Source of the DNA: UKL13-3 sp964392775
GTDB taxonomy: Bacteria; Bacteroidota; Bacteroidia; UKL13-3
Length of the DNA: 64,000 bases
Assembly: GCA_964392775.1 (NCBI GenBank)
Contig: CAYMRD010000001.1
Location: 62,001-126,000, forward strand
Direction: 5' to 3'
The notes below the pieces were generated by a model. The model saw only the letters and a program-made list of their open reading frames with translations, did not search any database and had not been told where the DNA came from. The first letter of the stretch is position 1. Every line of letters starts with the position of its first letter. Positions 46,220 through 54,879 of this stretch are shown here, piece after piece. The position numbers and the translations under genes were made by a program.

Positions 46220-49062
46220 ACAAAGTAGGTCAAATAGAAAGAACCACAGAAAACCGAGTGGTAAAGTTGTTTCAGAAACAACTTGGCTATTTCTATTTGG
46301 GCAATTGGGAAGGACGTGAAGACAACAGCAAAATTGAAGAAGATTTGTTGCGAAAGTATTTGAGTAAAAAAAAGAAATATAGCGAAACGCTAATCAATAA
46401 AGCATTGTATGAGTTCAGCAAAGCAGCAACAAAAAGCGATAGTTTGATAAACAAAGGCATAAGCACGGTTGTATTTGACTGCACCGGTAAGCCCGTTGAA
46501 ACCCGTGATGCTAAAGGCGCATTAACACTGCAAGCTTATGATTTTATGCAACGCCCCGTTAATATATGGTGCAGGGATATTGAAACAGAATATGTAACAA
46601 AGAGGCAAGTGCTGTATTATGGCTTACATAGCTATAATAATACCAGGGGAAAACTGACGGATCATTATGATGAAAGTGGATGCCAGTATAATGTTATTTA
46701 TGATTTTAAAGGCAATCTGCTGAACAAAATAAAACAGGTTATTGATAACAAAGGGATATTAAATGCTATTAACCAAAGTGCATGGAGCGGTTGGTATGAT
46801 ATGAGTTGCTACAGGGTAAACTGGGATGCCGACACATCATTAACGGGGTATTACGAAACCAATATGGAGTATGATGCGCTCAACCGCATTACAAAGCTTA
46901 TTTACCCGGTCGGTGCCTTGGGCACGAGAAGCGAATTGTATCCTCATTACAATAAAGCCGGAGCCTTACAAAGCATAAATTTTAACGGAGCCGAATATAT
47001 ACAGCATATAGCCTATAATGCCAAAGGACAACGTTTGCTGATAGCTTACGGTAACAATTTAATGACCCGTTATACCTATAATGAGCATACGTTTAGATTA
47101 GAGCGTATGCGTACCGAAAGGTATTTCTATTCTCAGGATGGTGGGGGAAACCACCATTATGAATATGACCCCGGCACCTGCAGGCAGGATTTTGCTTATG
47201 TTTACGATAAAGCAGGAAATATATTAAACATAAACAATGAAACACCGCAGTGCGGAGAGTATGGAGGAAATGAGCTGACAAGAGTCTTTGAATACGATGC
47301 TTTATACAGGTTGCTAAAAGCAACCGGCAGAGAAAACCAGCCATCTGATCTTTACTGGAATGACAGCTACCGCAGCGATGACCCATATAGCACTACAGGT
47401 TATGAACAACACTATGCTTACGATTTAATGGGTAATATAAACGAGTTAGCACACTCCGGCATCAATAGCTTTACCCGTACATACACCCATACAAACAACC
47501 TGCTCCAAAATTTTGAAGTTGGCGGCAACGTTTTTTCTTATGAATACGATGCCTGCGGCAACCAGATAAAAGAGAACCAGGAGCGGAACATGCAATGGGA
47601 TTACGGTGATAAAATGCGTTTGTTTTACAACCAAACCTCACCAGGCAATGAACCGAGCATGTATACGCATTATTTGTATGATGCAAGTGGCAACCGGGTG
47701 AAAAAATTTACGCGCACAGCAGGCGGTAATTGGGAAACAATTACGTATATTGATGGTTTAATTGAGTACCGGGAAGACCAGTATAACAACCGGCAAAGTA
47801 TAAGCCACGTGATGGATGATACAAAGCGCATAGCCACCATACGCGAGGGGTATGATTTTGGAGATAGCACCCCTGCCATCAAATACAACTTGGATGACCA
47901 TTTAGGCTCCTCAAATGTATTGGTGGATGAGAATGGAACGCTTGTAAACTTTGAAGAGTATTACCCCTTTGGCGAAACAAGCTTTGGCAGTTATGGCAAA
48001 AAACGATACCGCTTCTGTGGAAAGGAAAGAGATGAAGAGAGTGGGATGTATTATTATGGAGCAAGGTATTATAGCCCTTGGCTATGTAGGTTTGTGAGTG
48101 TTGACCCGTTGGCTGGGAAGTATCCGTTTTATACGCCTTATCAGTATGCGGGGAACCAACCCATAAATTTTATTGATTTGGATGGAATGGAACAAGCGAA
48201 CCCACAAACACCAAGTGGTGGAAGTGCCTCTACGACTCCTGAGGTTAATAATACAGCAGGGGCAAGTAGTAAACCTCCAGTAAACATAACTCCCTCAACT
48301 GGCGATTTATTAAACGCTGCATTAAAAAGTTTTTCGGGTGCTGCTACACCAAAACCAACTTTATCTCAAACAATTAATAAAGAGCTAAAGGGAACACAAG
48401 CAAAACCTGATAATACCCAAACACCCAAAATAGATACTAAAACAGTCGCGCAAATCACCAAAATCACCTTGCCTAACCAAGGTACAATAACTGCAACCGA
48501 CCCCCTTAAAGGGAAAAGTGATTTTGAAAGAGGACTGATTCAAAGTCCAATTGTTCAATTTGTTGCGGTAGGTGGGGCGACAACGGTCGCAACAGTTGCT
48601 GCTGCACCATTAGCTGTTGGTACAGGCTTCCAAAGATTGGGGGCTGCTGTTGGAGATGTCAGTTCTCAGTTGGCTAATAATCCCAATATTGGAGAACTTA
48701 ACGTTACAAGTACAGCAGCGAATGCTACCTTCCTTGGAAGCTCATACCTTGCATCAGGTCTTGGTTCTTTTGCGCCTGTTACTATTAATGATTTACTATC
48801 AGGAAATCCACTTGCAAGTATGAGTAAGGAAAGTCATACATTTACGAGTGCGATTAGCAACACATTAATTAGTGGCACCTTTGATATACTGGGAGGAGTG
48901 GCATCGAAGAGTATAATGACTCCTAAAGTATTTGGCAAAGAGGCTGCTAATCAAATTTCTGAAAAATTTATTGGTGGTTTTTTTGGAAGTCAAGGTGCAA
49001 CAATAACAAATTCATTAATTGATTCATATTATGCAAACAGTCCATTGCAGTTTAAATTTTAA
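46216..49062 (+). CDS. Chimeric ORF: HsdR N-terminus fused to an Rhs/YD-repeat effector protein
   Basis: 948 aa. Residues 1 to ~78 (MNKVGQIERTTENRVVKLFQ...GNWEGREDN...INKALYEFSKAATK) are the start of a type I restriction HsdR subunit. From ~82 (ISTVVFDCTGKPVETRDAKG) the sequence is Rhs: YD repeats such as YDALNRITKL, YDKAGNILNI, YDLMGNINEL and YEYDACGNQI. The hyperconserved Rhs tip spans 555-658 (YNLDDHLGSSNV...GKERDEESGMYYYGARYY...VDPLAGKYP...NFIDLDGM). Residues 660-948 are a variable C-terminal effector: a P/T/S-rich linker, then a glycine/alanine-rich hydrophobic part (FVAVGGATTVATVAAAPLAVGTG), perhaps membrane-active. The frame is intact across the junction. No signal peptide. An overlapping lipoprotein gene follows. 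Confidence 0.85.
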   Translation: MNKVGQIERTTENRVVKLFQKQLGYFYLGNWEGREDNSKIEEDLLRKYLSKKKKYSETLINKALYEFSKAATKSDSLINKGISTVVFDCTGKPVETRDAKGALTLQAYDFMQRPVNIWCRDIETEYVTKRQVLYYGLHSYNNTRGKLTDHYDESGCQYNVIYDFKGNLLNKIKQVIDNKGILNAINQSAWSGWYDMSCYRVNWDADTSLTGYYETNMEYDALNRITKLIYPVGALGTRSELYPHYNKAGALQSINFNGAEYIQHIAYNAKGQRLLIAYGNNLMTRYTYNEHTFRLERMRTERYFYSQDGGGNHHYEYDPGTCRQDFAYVYDKAGNILNINNETPQCGEYGGNELTRVFEYDALYRLLKATGRENQPSDLYWNDSYRSDDPYSTTGYEQHYAYDLMGNINELAHSGINSFTRTYTHTNNLLQNFEVGGNVFSYEYDACGNQIKENQERNMQWDYGDKMRLFYNQTSPGNEPSMYTHYLYDASGNRVKKFTRTAGGNWETITYIDGLIEYREDQYNNRQSISHVMDDTKRIATIREGYDFGDSTPAIKYNLDDHLGSSNVLVDENGTLVNFEEYYPFGETSFGSYGKKRYRFCGKERDEESGMYYYGARYYSPWLCRFVSVDPLAGKYPFYTPYQYAGNQPINFIDLDGMEQANPQTPSGGSASTTPEVNNTAGASSKPPVNITPSTGDLLNAALKSFSGAATPKPTLSQTINKELKGTQAKPDNTQTPKIDTKTVAQITKITLPNQGTITATDPLKGKSDFERGLIQSPIVQFVAVGGATTVATVAAAPLAVGTGFQRLGAAVGDVSSQLANNPNIGELNVTSTAANATFLGSSYLASGLGSFAPVTINDLLSGNPLASMSKESHTFTSAISNTLISGTFDILGGVASKSIMTPKVFGKEAANQISEKFIGGFFGSQGATITNSLIDSYYANSPLQFKF

Positions 49063-49402
49063 GATCTTCATTCTTATGTCAATTTTGTTGTTCTCATGTG
49101 TAAATGACAACGATTTTATTACTAAGGGAAAAGTAGAAAAGGGATATGTTTATGATGTCGAAAGTGGAAATAAAGGCCTTTGGTCTATAAAGTATGAGTA
49201 CTTTATAGACTCAATACGCTATACCGGTTCTTGCACAAGTCCTGGTCTTCCAAGTTCAATCCATAAATACCAGTACAAATATTTTCCAATAATATACCTT
49301 AAAGATGATCCCAACAAGTCTCGTATTTTAATGTCGAGATATGATTTTGAGTCCGTTCATTTAGCATTTCCAGATAGTTTATCGTGGGTAATAGAGAAGT
49401 AG
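49031..49402 (+). CDS. Small lipoprotein, candidate immunity protein of the first Rhs effector
   Basis: 123 aa from the ATG at 49031, overlapping the Rhs stop by 32 bp. The signal region LNFKIFILMSILLFSC has a lipobox (LLFSCVND), so the protein would sit in the periplasm or outer membrane. The mature part (GKVEKGYVYDVESGNKGLWSIKYEYFIDSIRYTGSC) resembles many small beta-rich lipoproteins encoded next to Rhs tips in Bacteroidota. Function as immunity protein is inferred from position, overlap and small size. Confidence 0.7.
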   Translation: MQTVHCSLNFKIFILMSILLFSCVNDNDFITKGKVEKGYVYDVESGNKGLWSIKYEYFIDSIRYTGSCTSPGLPSSIHKYQYKYFPIIYLKDDPNKSRILMSRYDFESVHLAFPDSLSWVIEK

Positions 49403-50547
49403 ATATAGCAACGCTAGATTTTTCTCGCTATTCAACGCATGGTATAAAATACAACCTTGATGACCATTTGGGCAGTAGCAATGTATTGGTGGATGAGAAT
49501 GGAACGCTTTTAAACTTTGAGGAGTATTATCCTTTCGGCGAAACATCATTTGGAAGCTATGCCAAGAAAAGGTATAGGTATTGCGGTAAGGAGCGTGATG
49601 AAGAAAGTGGTTTGTATTACTATGGGGCGAGATATTATGCACCTTGGCTTTGTAGGTTTACGAGTGTGGATCCGCTGGCTGCAAAATATATGCAGCTTAC
49701 ACCATACAATTATGCAGGCAACGAGCCTATAGGAGATAAGGATATTGACGGGCAACAGAGTGTAAATACACCGCAAAGTGCAAATAGTTCAGGCAATTCT
49801 TCAACTCAAGGGGCAAGTACACAAAGCAAACCGGTATTGCCGGAAAACTTGGTTCATAAGCTTAACGATACAAGTATTCCGGGTACAGGCAAAAACTCTG
49901 ATTTTACTTATAGCAAAGTTGAAGCAGTACAAAATAAAATAGAGGACAAAAAAGGAATAAGCAACCTAAATATATCACAGCAACAAACCACTGTTAAGGC
50001 TGATGACCGTACTAATGCAGTAAGGGAAACATCCATAAAAAAAGCAGAAACATTTTTTACAACAATAGAAACTGCAAATAAAGTTTCATCTTTACCAATA
50101 GTTGGAGGAATGCTAGACCCGGTTATTAGTTCTCCCATAAGAGCGGGGGCGTATAATGGAATGGATATGCCTGAGCAAAGAAATGCTGAAATGCTAAATG
50201 CGACAATAGGTATTACAGCTATATTATTAGCTCCAGAGTTAAAAATAGGAACAACTGCCACTAAGGGGCTACAATTAACCAAACATGGAGCAGAACGAAT
50301 TGCAGGAGCAGCCGCAACAAGAGGAGGAGTGCTTTCGGTTGAAGAAATAGGAGCGATTAAATCATTAGTTCAAAAACCGATTATTCAAGGCGATGGAGCA
50401 GAAGTCTTCATACATGAAATTTCGCCGGGAAGATTTAGTGGGTTTATAGAAAATCAAAATACGGGCAAACTTATTACAACAATGAATAATTGGTCAAAAA
50501 AATCAATTAATAAAATGGGAAAAAATCATGGATGGTCAGTTGAATAA
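49384..50547 (+). CDS. Orphan Rhs C-terminal tip with a second effector domain
   Basis: 387 aa, GTG start at 49384 overlapping the lipoprotein gene. Residues ~21-124 repeat the Rhs tip of the previous protein (IKYNLDDHLGSSNV to NEPIGDKDIDG), about three-quarters identical at DNA level over 49442-49700. A short linker leads to a different C-terminal region. The final ~90 residues (LTKHGAERIAGAAATRGGVLS...VFIHEISPGRFSGFIENQ...TMNNWSKKSINKMGKNHGW) have a KHGxxRI start and short conserved strands, like compact BECR/RelE-like RNase toxins; this is an inference. It lacks the YD shell, so it is an orphan module available for recombination with a full-length Rhs gene. Confidence 0.75.
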   Translation: MGNREVDIATLDFSRYSTHGIKYNLDDHLGSSNVLVDENGTLLNFEEYYPFGETSFGSYAKKRYRYCGKERDEESGLYYYGARYYAPWLCRFTSVDPLAAKYMQLTPYNYAGNEPIGDKDIDGQQSVNTPQSANSSGNSSTQGASTQSKPVLPENLVHKLNDTSIPGTGKNSDFTYSKVEAVQNKIEDKKGISNLNISQQQTTVKADDRTNAVRETSIKKAETFFTTIETANKVSSLPIVGGMLDPVISSPIRAGAYNGMDMPEQRNAEMLNATIGITAILLAPELKIGTTATKGLQLTKHGAERIAGAAATRGGVLSVEEIGAIKSLVQKPIIQGDGAEVFIHEISPGRFSGFIENQNTGKLITTMNNWSKKSINKMGKNHGWSVE

Positions 50548-50749
50548 TAACTCAGAAGTAATGTGTTGTTTTTGTGGAAATTATCTTCCACTAAAAGATG
50601 CATTAGTATTAAGTATATATCCTAATATTGAAAGTAAAGAAAGTCAACAACTTTTTTCGCATAAAAATCATTTTGTAGAAAAGGTAGTTAAATCTATTCC
50701 ACTACATCCTGATTTTTTTGAGGATGAAGATGAAAATAATGGAGGCTAA
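50528..50749 (+). CDS. Small candidate immunity protein (CxFCG type)
   Basis: 73 aa, overlapping the Rhs tip by 20 bp. It begins MDGQLNNNSEVMCCFCGNYLPLKDALVLSIYPN with a CxxC pair and a run SQQLFSHKNHFVEKVV...IPLHPDF. Small proteins of this layout commonly lie after polymorphic toxins; immunity to the preceding effector is inferred from overlap. A terminator follows. Confidence 0.72.
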   Translation: MDGQLNNNSEVMCCFCGNYLPLKDALVLSIYPNIESKESQQLFSHKNHFVEKVVKSIPLHPDFFEDEDENNGG

Positions 50750-50856
50750 GTTTCTTTCCGCTAAGGGATATGACGGTAGTGTCCCATTTATCACTTTTGT
50801 GCAACCAGTTTTTGTATCTCACTTATTTTCAAAATATTTGCTTCTGAAAATAATCG

Positions 50857-50888
50857 AAAGAGAGGATATTTACATCCTCTCTTTTTTA
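50857..50888 (+). terminator. Terminator of the Rhs/immunity cluster
   Basis: An 11-bp stem (50857-50867 with 50874-50884), 6-nt loop, T-rich tail, 107 bp after the last stop. Confidence 0.8.
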
Positions 50889-50960
50889 TTTTAAACATGC
50901 GAGAGATTGTTCTAATTGAGTTTATAATTTCTACGTGTCCCATTCATCACCTGCCCCCCT

Positions 50961-51662
50961 ATGAAATGCCAGTACTGTAAAGGAGCTTGTATCAAAAAAG
51001 GTTGTTATAAAAGACGACAATTGTATCGTTGTAAAGACTGTTTAAAGTATCAACGATTTATTTATGTAAAATCAAAGGTATCCATTGAGAAAACAACCCT
51101 GATACAAAATATGAATAATGAAGGTGTTGGAATAAGAGCTATGAGCAGGCTGTTGAAAATATCATGGAGCAGTGTTCAGCGAAAGCTCATCTTTCTAAAC
51201 AATCAAATTAAGAAGCCCGTTTTAATTGAAACAAATCAAGAATATGAAATAGATGAACTAAGAACGTACATCGGCAATAAAGAAAATGAATGTTGGATTG
51301 TTTATGCTATAAATAAATCCACACGACAAGTGATAGATTTTGCAGTTGGAAGAAGAACAACAGAAAATATAAAGCAGGTAACAGCATCCGTTCTTTGTTT
51401 AAACCCGGGAAGGATTTTTACGGATAGGTTAAATATTTACCCCGGATTGATTCCTAAATCCAAACACATCGCATCTGCTTATCGTATCAATCATATCGAA
51501 AGAAAAAACCTTGATTTGCGGAAAGATTTAAAATGCCTAAACAGGAAAACGATTTGTTATTCAAAAAGTGAAGAGATGTTAAAAGTAAAATTGAAAATAT
51601 ATTTCTTTGGCCAATGGAATCTGAAAGCGTATAAGAATTGTTTATATAATTGTAATGGTTAA
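50961..51662 (+). mobile_element. IS1-family transposase ORF
   Basis: 233 aa. N-terminal zinc ribbon (MKCQYCKGACIKKG...YRCKDCLKYQRF), helix-turn-helix (GVGIRAMSRLLKISWSSVQRKL), and a DDE core with acidic residues in YEIDELRTYI, IFTDRLNIYP and INHIERKNLDLR. Length matches single-ORF IS1 transposases. The ORF looks intact. A word GTGTCCCATTYATCAC occurs twice on its left side (50779-50794, 50935-50950) but no inverted copy is visible on the right, so element ends could not be defined; it may be truncated. Confidence 0.85.
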
Positions 51663-51903
51663 AAGAAACAATAATACTATTCCTCTGATTTTGAAAACAA
51701 TTTGCTCCCCAAATAATCCCTCCTGCAAACAGTAGAATATTCGTTAATAAAGAGGACTGATTGTTTTTTGCGGGTTTAATATTCATAAGTAGTGGCCTTA
51801 TATACTTTTCAATCCCCCGTTTACGCCATGCCTCAACTGATGAGCAACGGGGGCTAACTAACAGGTTTCATCCACTGGGGTGGAAATAGAATCGTTATAT
51901 ATA
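51663..51903. other. Gap between IS1 and the HipBA pair
   Basis: No supported gene. It includes a hairpin of CCCCCGTT (51815-51822) with AACGGGGG (51848-51855) of the intergenic repeat kind. Confidence 0.4.
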
Positions 51904-51953
51904 ATGTTTAATATATAAAACATTTACACTATATTTGTTTAATATATCATACA
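51904..51953. promoter_or_regulatory. Paired palindromic operators and promoter of the hipBA-like operon
   Basis: Two related near-palindromes, ATGTTTAATATATAAAACAT (51904-51923) and TGTTTAATATATCATACA (51936-51953), share TGTTTAATATAT and are about 31 bp apart centre to centre (three helical turns). A TATATTTG -7 element (51930-51937) overlaps the second. This is the layout of autorepression by the HTH antitoxin. Confidence 0.65.
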
Positions 51954-51955
51954 TT

Positions 51956-52288
51956 ATGAAAGAGTCAATTATTATTCTACCAAAGGGTAAGAAGATTCTG
52001 TCAAGAGTGGGCGAGAATATAAAACTGGCCCGTTTAAGGAGAAAACTGGCGACAGAACAGATAGCAGAACGGGCAGGGATCAGCCGGGCTACATTATGGC
52101 AAATAGAGAAAGGAACGCCCTCTGTAACAATGGGTGCATATTTTCAAGTATTATTTGCTTTGGGGATGGAGCAGGACTTTCTAAAGCTTGCAGAAGATGA
52201 TGATCTTGGCAGAAAACTTCAGGATGCAGGATTAGTTCCTAAAGAAAGAGCTCCTAAAAAGAAAAGGAACAATGGCAACAATAAATAA
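51956..52288 (+). CDS. hipB: HipB-like HTH antitoxin
   Basis: 110 aa from the ATG at 51956. An XRE-type HTH spans residues ~18-72 (GENIKLARLRRKLATEQIAERAGISRATLWQIEKGTPSVTMGAYFQVLFALG), followed by a basic tail (PKERAPKKKRNNGNNK). It overlaps the kinase gene by 17 bp. Expected to bind and neutralise the HipA-like toxin and repress the operon through the operators just upstream. Confidence 0.88.
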   Translation: MKESIIILPKGKKILSRVGENIKLARLRRKLATEQIAERAGISRATLWQIEKGTPSVTMGAYFQVLFALGMEQDFLKLAEDDDLGRKLQDAGLVPKERAPKKKRNNGNNK

Positions 52289-53534
52289 AATATACGTTTA
52301 TGCCGATTGGGCTGGTTTAAAGGAAACAACTTTAATGGGCGAACTCACTGCCACTTATATCAGAGGAAAGGAAGTGTTTTCATTTGAGTATACAGAAGAT
52401 TGGATTAAATCAGGGCAATCTCAAGATTTAGATCCAAGCCTGCAGTTTTATCCAGGACCTCAGTATAACAACGATGATGATAAGCCAAATTTCGGGATCT
52501 TCCTGGACTCATCCCCGGACAGGTGGGGACGAGTATTGATGAAACGAAGAGAAGCCATCATGGCAAGAAAAGAAGATCGGAAATCCAAAGTTTTCTTTGA
52601 ATCTGATTTTCTTTTAGGTGTATATGATGAACACCGTATGGGGGGATTACGATTTAAAACAGATCAGGAAGCGGAATTTCTTAGCGATGAAAAATCGTTG
52701 GCCTCTCCTCCGTGGACTACTTTAAGAGAACTGGAACATGCCAGTTTAGAGTTGGAAAAAGAGGATGCAGGAGATGATGAAACATTAAAGTGGTTAAATA
52801 TGCTAATTGTTCCCGGATCATCACTCGGAGGTGCAAGGCCTAAAGCCAGTGTTAAAGATCTGGATGGAGGCCTGTGGATTGCAAAATTTCCAAGTGGAAA
52901 AGATGAGTATGATGTTGGGGCATGGGAAATGGTGGCATTGAAGATAGCTGCTGATGCAGGAATTAAAGTTTACCCTAACATGGTTCGTAAGTTCTCAGGC
53001 AATTATCATACATTTTTAAGCAAGCGATTTGACCGGACGGATAATGGGGATAGAGTTCATTTTGCTTCTGCAATGACATTGTTGGGCTACAAAGACGGCA
53101 CAGATCATCACGATGGGGTGAGTTATATTGAACTTGCCGAATATCTTATTCAACATGGAAGTAATGTGAATGAAGACCTCAAAGAACTATGGAAACGCAT
53201 TGCGCTGAATATATGCATTAAGAATACAGATGACCATCTTCGGAATCATGGTTTCCTATTGACAGATACAGGCTGGGAGCTGTCTCCTGTATATGACGTC
53301 AATCCTTTTCCGGAAGGGACAGGTCTTACATTGAATATTTCGGAAGCCGATAATTCATTGGATCTTGACCTTGCGTTGTCTGTTATCCCGTACTTCAGAT
53401 TAAAAGAACAGGAGGCAAAAGAGATTATCGATCAGGTTAAGGTATCTGTAGGTAAGTGGAGAAAATTTGCTGACGAACTGAAAATATCAAGAGCGGAGCA
53501 AAGTAAAATGGAAGGAGCATTCATTAAGGAATGA
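52272..53534 (+). CDS. hipA: HipA-like serine/threonine kinase toxin
   Basis: 420 aa. N-terminal Couple_hipA-like part (YVYADWAGLKETTLMGELTATY...FGIFLDSSPDRWGRVLM), P-loop-like PGSSLGGARPKASV, substrate/ATP region LWIAKFPSGKDEYDVGAWEMVAL, and the catalytic loop CIKNTDDHLRNHGFLL with metal-binding YDVNPFPEG. HipA toxins phosphorylate aminoacyl-tRNA synthetases and cause dormancy; the exact target is unknown here. Complete, all motifs present. Confidence 0.92.
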   Translation: MATINKIYVYADWAGLKETTLMGELTATYIRGKEVFSFEYTEDWIKSGQSQDLDPSLQFYPGPQYNNDDDKPNFGIFLDSSPDRWGRVLMKRREAIMARKEDRKSKVFFESDFLLGVYDEHRMGGLRFKTDQEAEFLSDEKSLASPPWTTLRELEHASLELEKEDAGDDETLKWLNMLIVPGSSLGGARPKASVKDLDGGLWIAKFPSGKDEYDVGAWEMVALKIAADAGIKVYPNMVRKFSGNYHTFLSKRFDRTDNGDRVHFASAMTLLGYKDGTDHHDGVSYIELAEYLIQHGSNVNEDLKELWKRIALNICIKNTDDHLRNHGFLLTDTGWELSPVYDVNPFPEGTGLTLNISEADNSLDLDLALSVIPYFRLKEQEAKEIIDQVKVSVGKWRKFADELKISRAEQSKMEGAFIKE

Positions 53535-53908
53535 TAATTACCTCCCCGTTCACGCGAGCGTCCCGCTCGTGTGCGCAACCAAACAATCCATTTAATAATA
53601 TTCGATTTTATATCTTTAAGATCCTCGGCTTATATAACCACAGGTTATTGTATTAAGTTAGTTTTGTAGCGGACTATAATAGCACAAAACTTACATATAG
53701 CAAGGACTTTGACGGATATAATCCGTCATTGCTTTTATCTAAGGTTGGTTCAAAGGAATATAGAACAAAATCTCAAAAGCGAACAAAGGTGTACAGCTTT
53801 CTGTTTTATTCGATAATGGACAAAATCGGTTATACAGGAAACCGGATAAGTCGAAGCTGATTGGTTCGGTTTTTCCTGCAAAACTGTTTTTTTTGAAAAA
53901 AAATAAAT
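53535..53908. other. Gap downstream of hipA
   Basis: No gene seen. It contains a GAGCG/CGCTC hairpin at ~53555-53565 and a small perfect hairpin GACGGAT/ATCCGTC at 53711-53727. Confidence 0.4.
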
Positions 53909-54520
53909 ATGTATATCCGCAAGCGTACCAGTAGTATTTACACTTAGTGATACGTGTACATAGTTTTTTTTGTACACGGAGACACGAAGAGGAAGAATGA
54001 TTTAAGACCTCGAAGAAATGCCCTTCTATTCAGCCTTGGTGGAACTTTGAGTCTTTGAGTCTCCTATGTTTGCCTATGCGAATCTTGCCACAAAGTCACC
54101 AAGACTCTAAGTTTCACAAAGTATTGTTGAGCAATAAATATATCGTTTAGTGGAGTCTCTTCTTCGTGTTTCTTGGTGCCCTCTATTCCTGTCGACAATT
54201 CCTCTGCGTAGCCCCGCCCTCTGCGATGGGATACGTATTGGCGGGGCCTCCTGCGTTAAAATACTTGTCTCACAGAAAACACAGATTGCCACAGATAGCA
54301 GAAGAAGAGTCGGCTGTTGGCGGTCGGTAGTTGGCGGCTGCTAACCGATTAATATTAGACTCCACATCTGAATAGCAGACCATTTTTAAGGGAAGTCTTA
54401 TAATACACAGAATCTTAGTGGCAAAGAGTTCTCGCCACAAAGTCACGAAGTCCGATAGATTTCTATCGGACTCAAAGAATACACAAAGCCATGCATTTAG
54501 GTACGCTTGCGGATATACAT
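53909..54520. repeat. 612-bp stretch bounded by a perfect 21-bp inverted repeat
   Basis: 53909-53929 (ATGTATATCCGCAAGCG...) is exactly the reverse complement of 54500-54520. Outside both arms the DNA is AT-rich. The interior has no gene and reads as degenerate CACGAAG/CACAGA phrases of the kind seen in other gaps. It could be a MITE-like element or simply a long decayed inverted repeat. Confidence 0.6.
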
Positions 54521-54598
54521 TAAAATAAATGTGGAATCAGAATCAACGAGGTGATTCGTCTGGCTCTCAATATTGTAAGGGTTTCAGGAAAAACAAAA

Positions 54599-54632
54599 CG
54601 GGACAACGTTCCGGTAAATTGGTGTTGTCCCG
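54599..54632 (-). terminator. Hairpin with T-rich tail on the minus strand
   Basis: Perfect 9-bp arms CGGGACAAC (54599-54607) and GTTGTCCCG (54624-54632). On the minus strand it is followed by TTTTGTTTTT. It lies directly after the tRNA-like sequence, as a tRNA terminator would. Confidence 0.55.
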
Positions 54633-54634
54633 CG

Positions 54635-54710
54635 TGGTAGTCCCAAGGGGAAATGCTTCGAACCGGTTTGCTAAAGATGCCAACTTAGCTATACTCTTAA
54701 TGAATTTGGG
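54635..54710 (-). pseudogene. Degenerate tRNA-like sequence
   Basis: Read on the minus strand, it ends CCCCTTGGGACTACCA, has TTCGAAG like a T-loop and AGCTAAGTTGG like a D-arm, but the T-stem does not pair and there is no room for a normal anticodon arm. It shares TGGTAGTCCC with the 3' end of tRNA-Arg at 57081. I read it as a tRNA remnant or tRNA-tail fragment at the left side of the AbiL-like module. Confidence 0.35.
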
Positions 54711-54879
54711 TTTTTCGCCTCTAAGGGCTTCTATTATAGACAACAAACTGGTTATCAATCTAATTTAATCCCAAATTGGAATGCATTTTTAAGAAAGTAA
54801 ACATAAATAGATATTATTTTATTGATAATGATAAAATAAGTCTAATATTTGCAGCGTTCCTGCTAAAAATGCTCTTATT
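54711..54879. other. Leader of the AbiL-like pair
   Basis: AT-rich with AATATTTG at ~54843-54850, close to the TAnnTTTG -7 consensus. Confidence 0.3.

Noticed and set aside
46216..49062. CRISPR or phage origin for the island
   Set aside because: No array of short repeats with spacers, no integrase and no phage structural genes anywhere in the window.
51487..51786. 99-codon minus-strand frame with one hydrophobic segment after the IS1 ORF
   Set aside because: Two-fifths of it is antisense to the transposase; only a short N-terminal stretch looks protein-like. Possibly a truncated membrane protein, but not supportable.
54529..54768. 79-codon plus-strand frame (…VVVPRGNASNRF…)
   Set aside because: VVPRG-type translations are typical of spurious frames antisense to tRNA 3' ends, and the minus strand here carries the tRNA-like remnant and a terminator hairpin.
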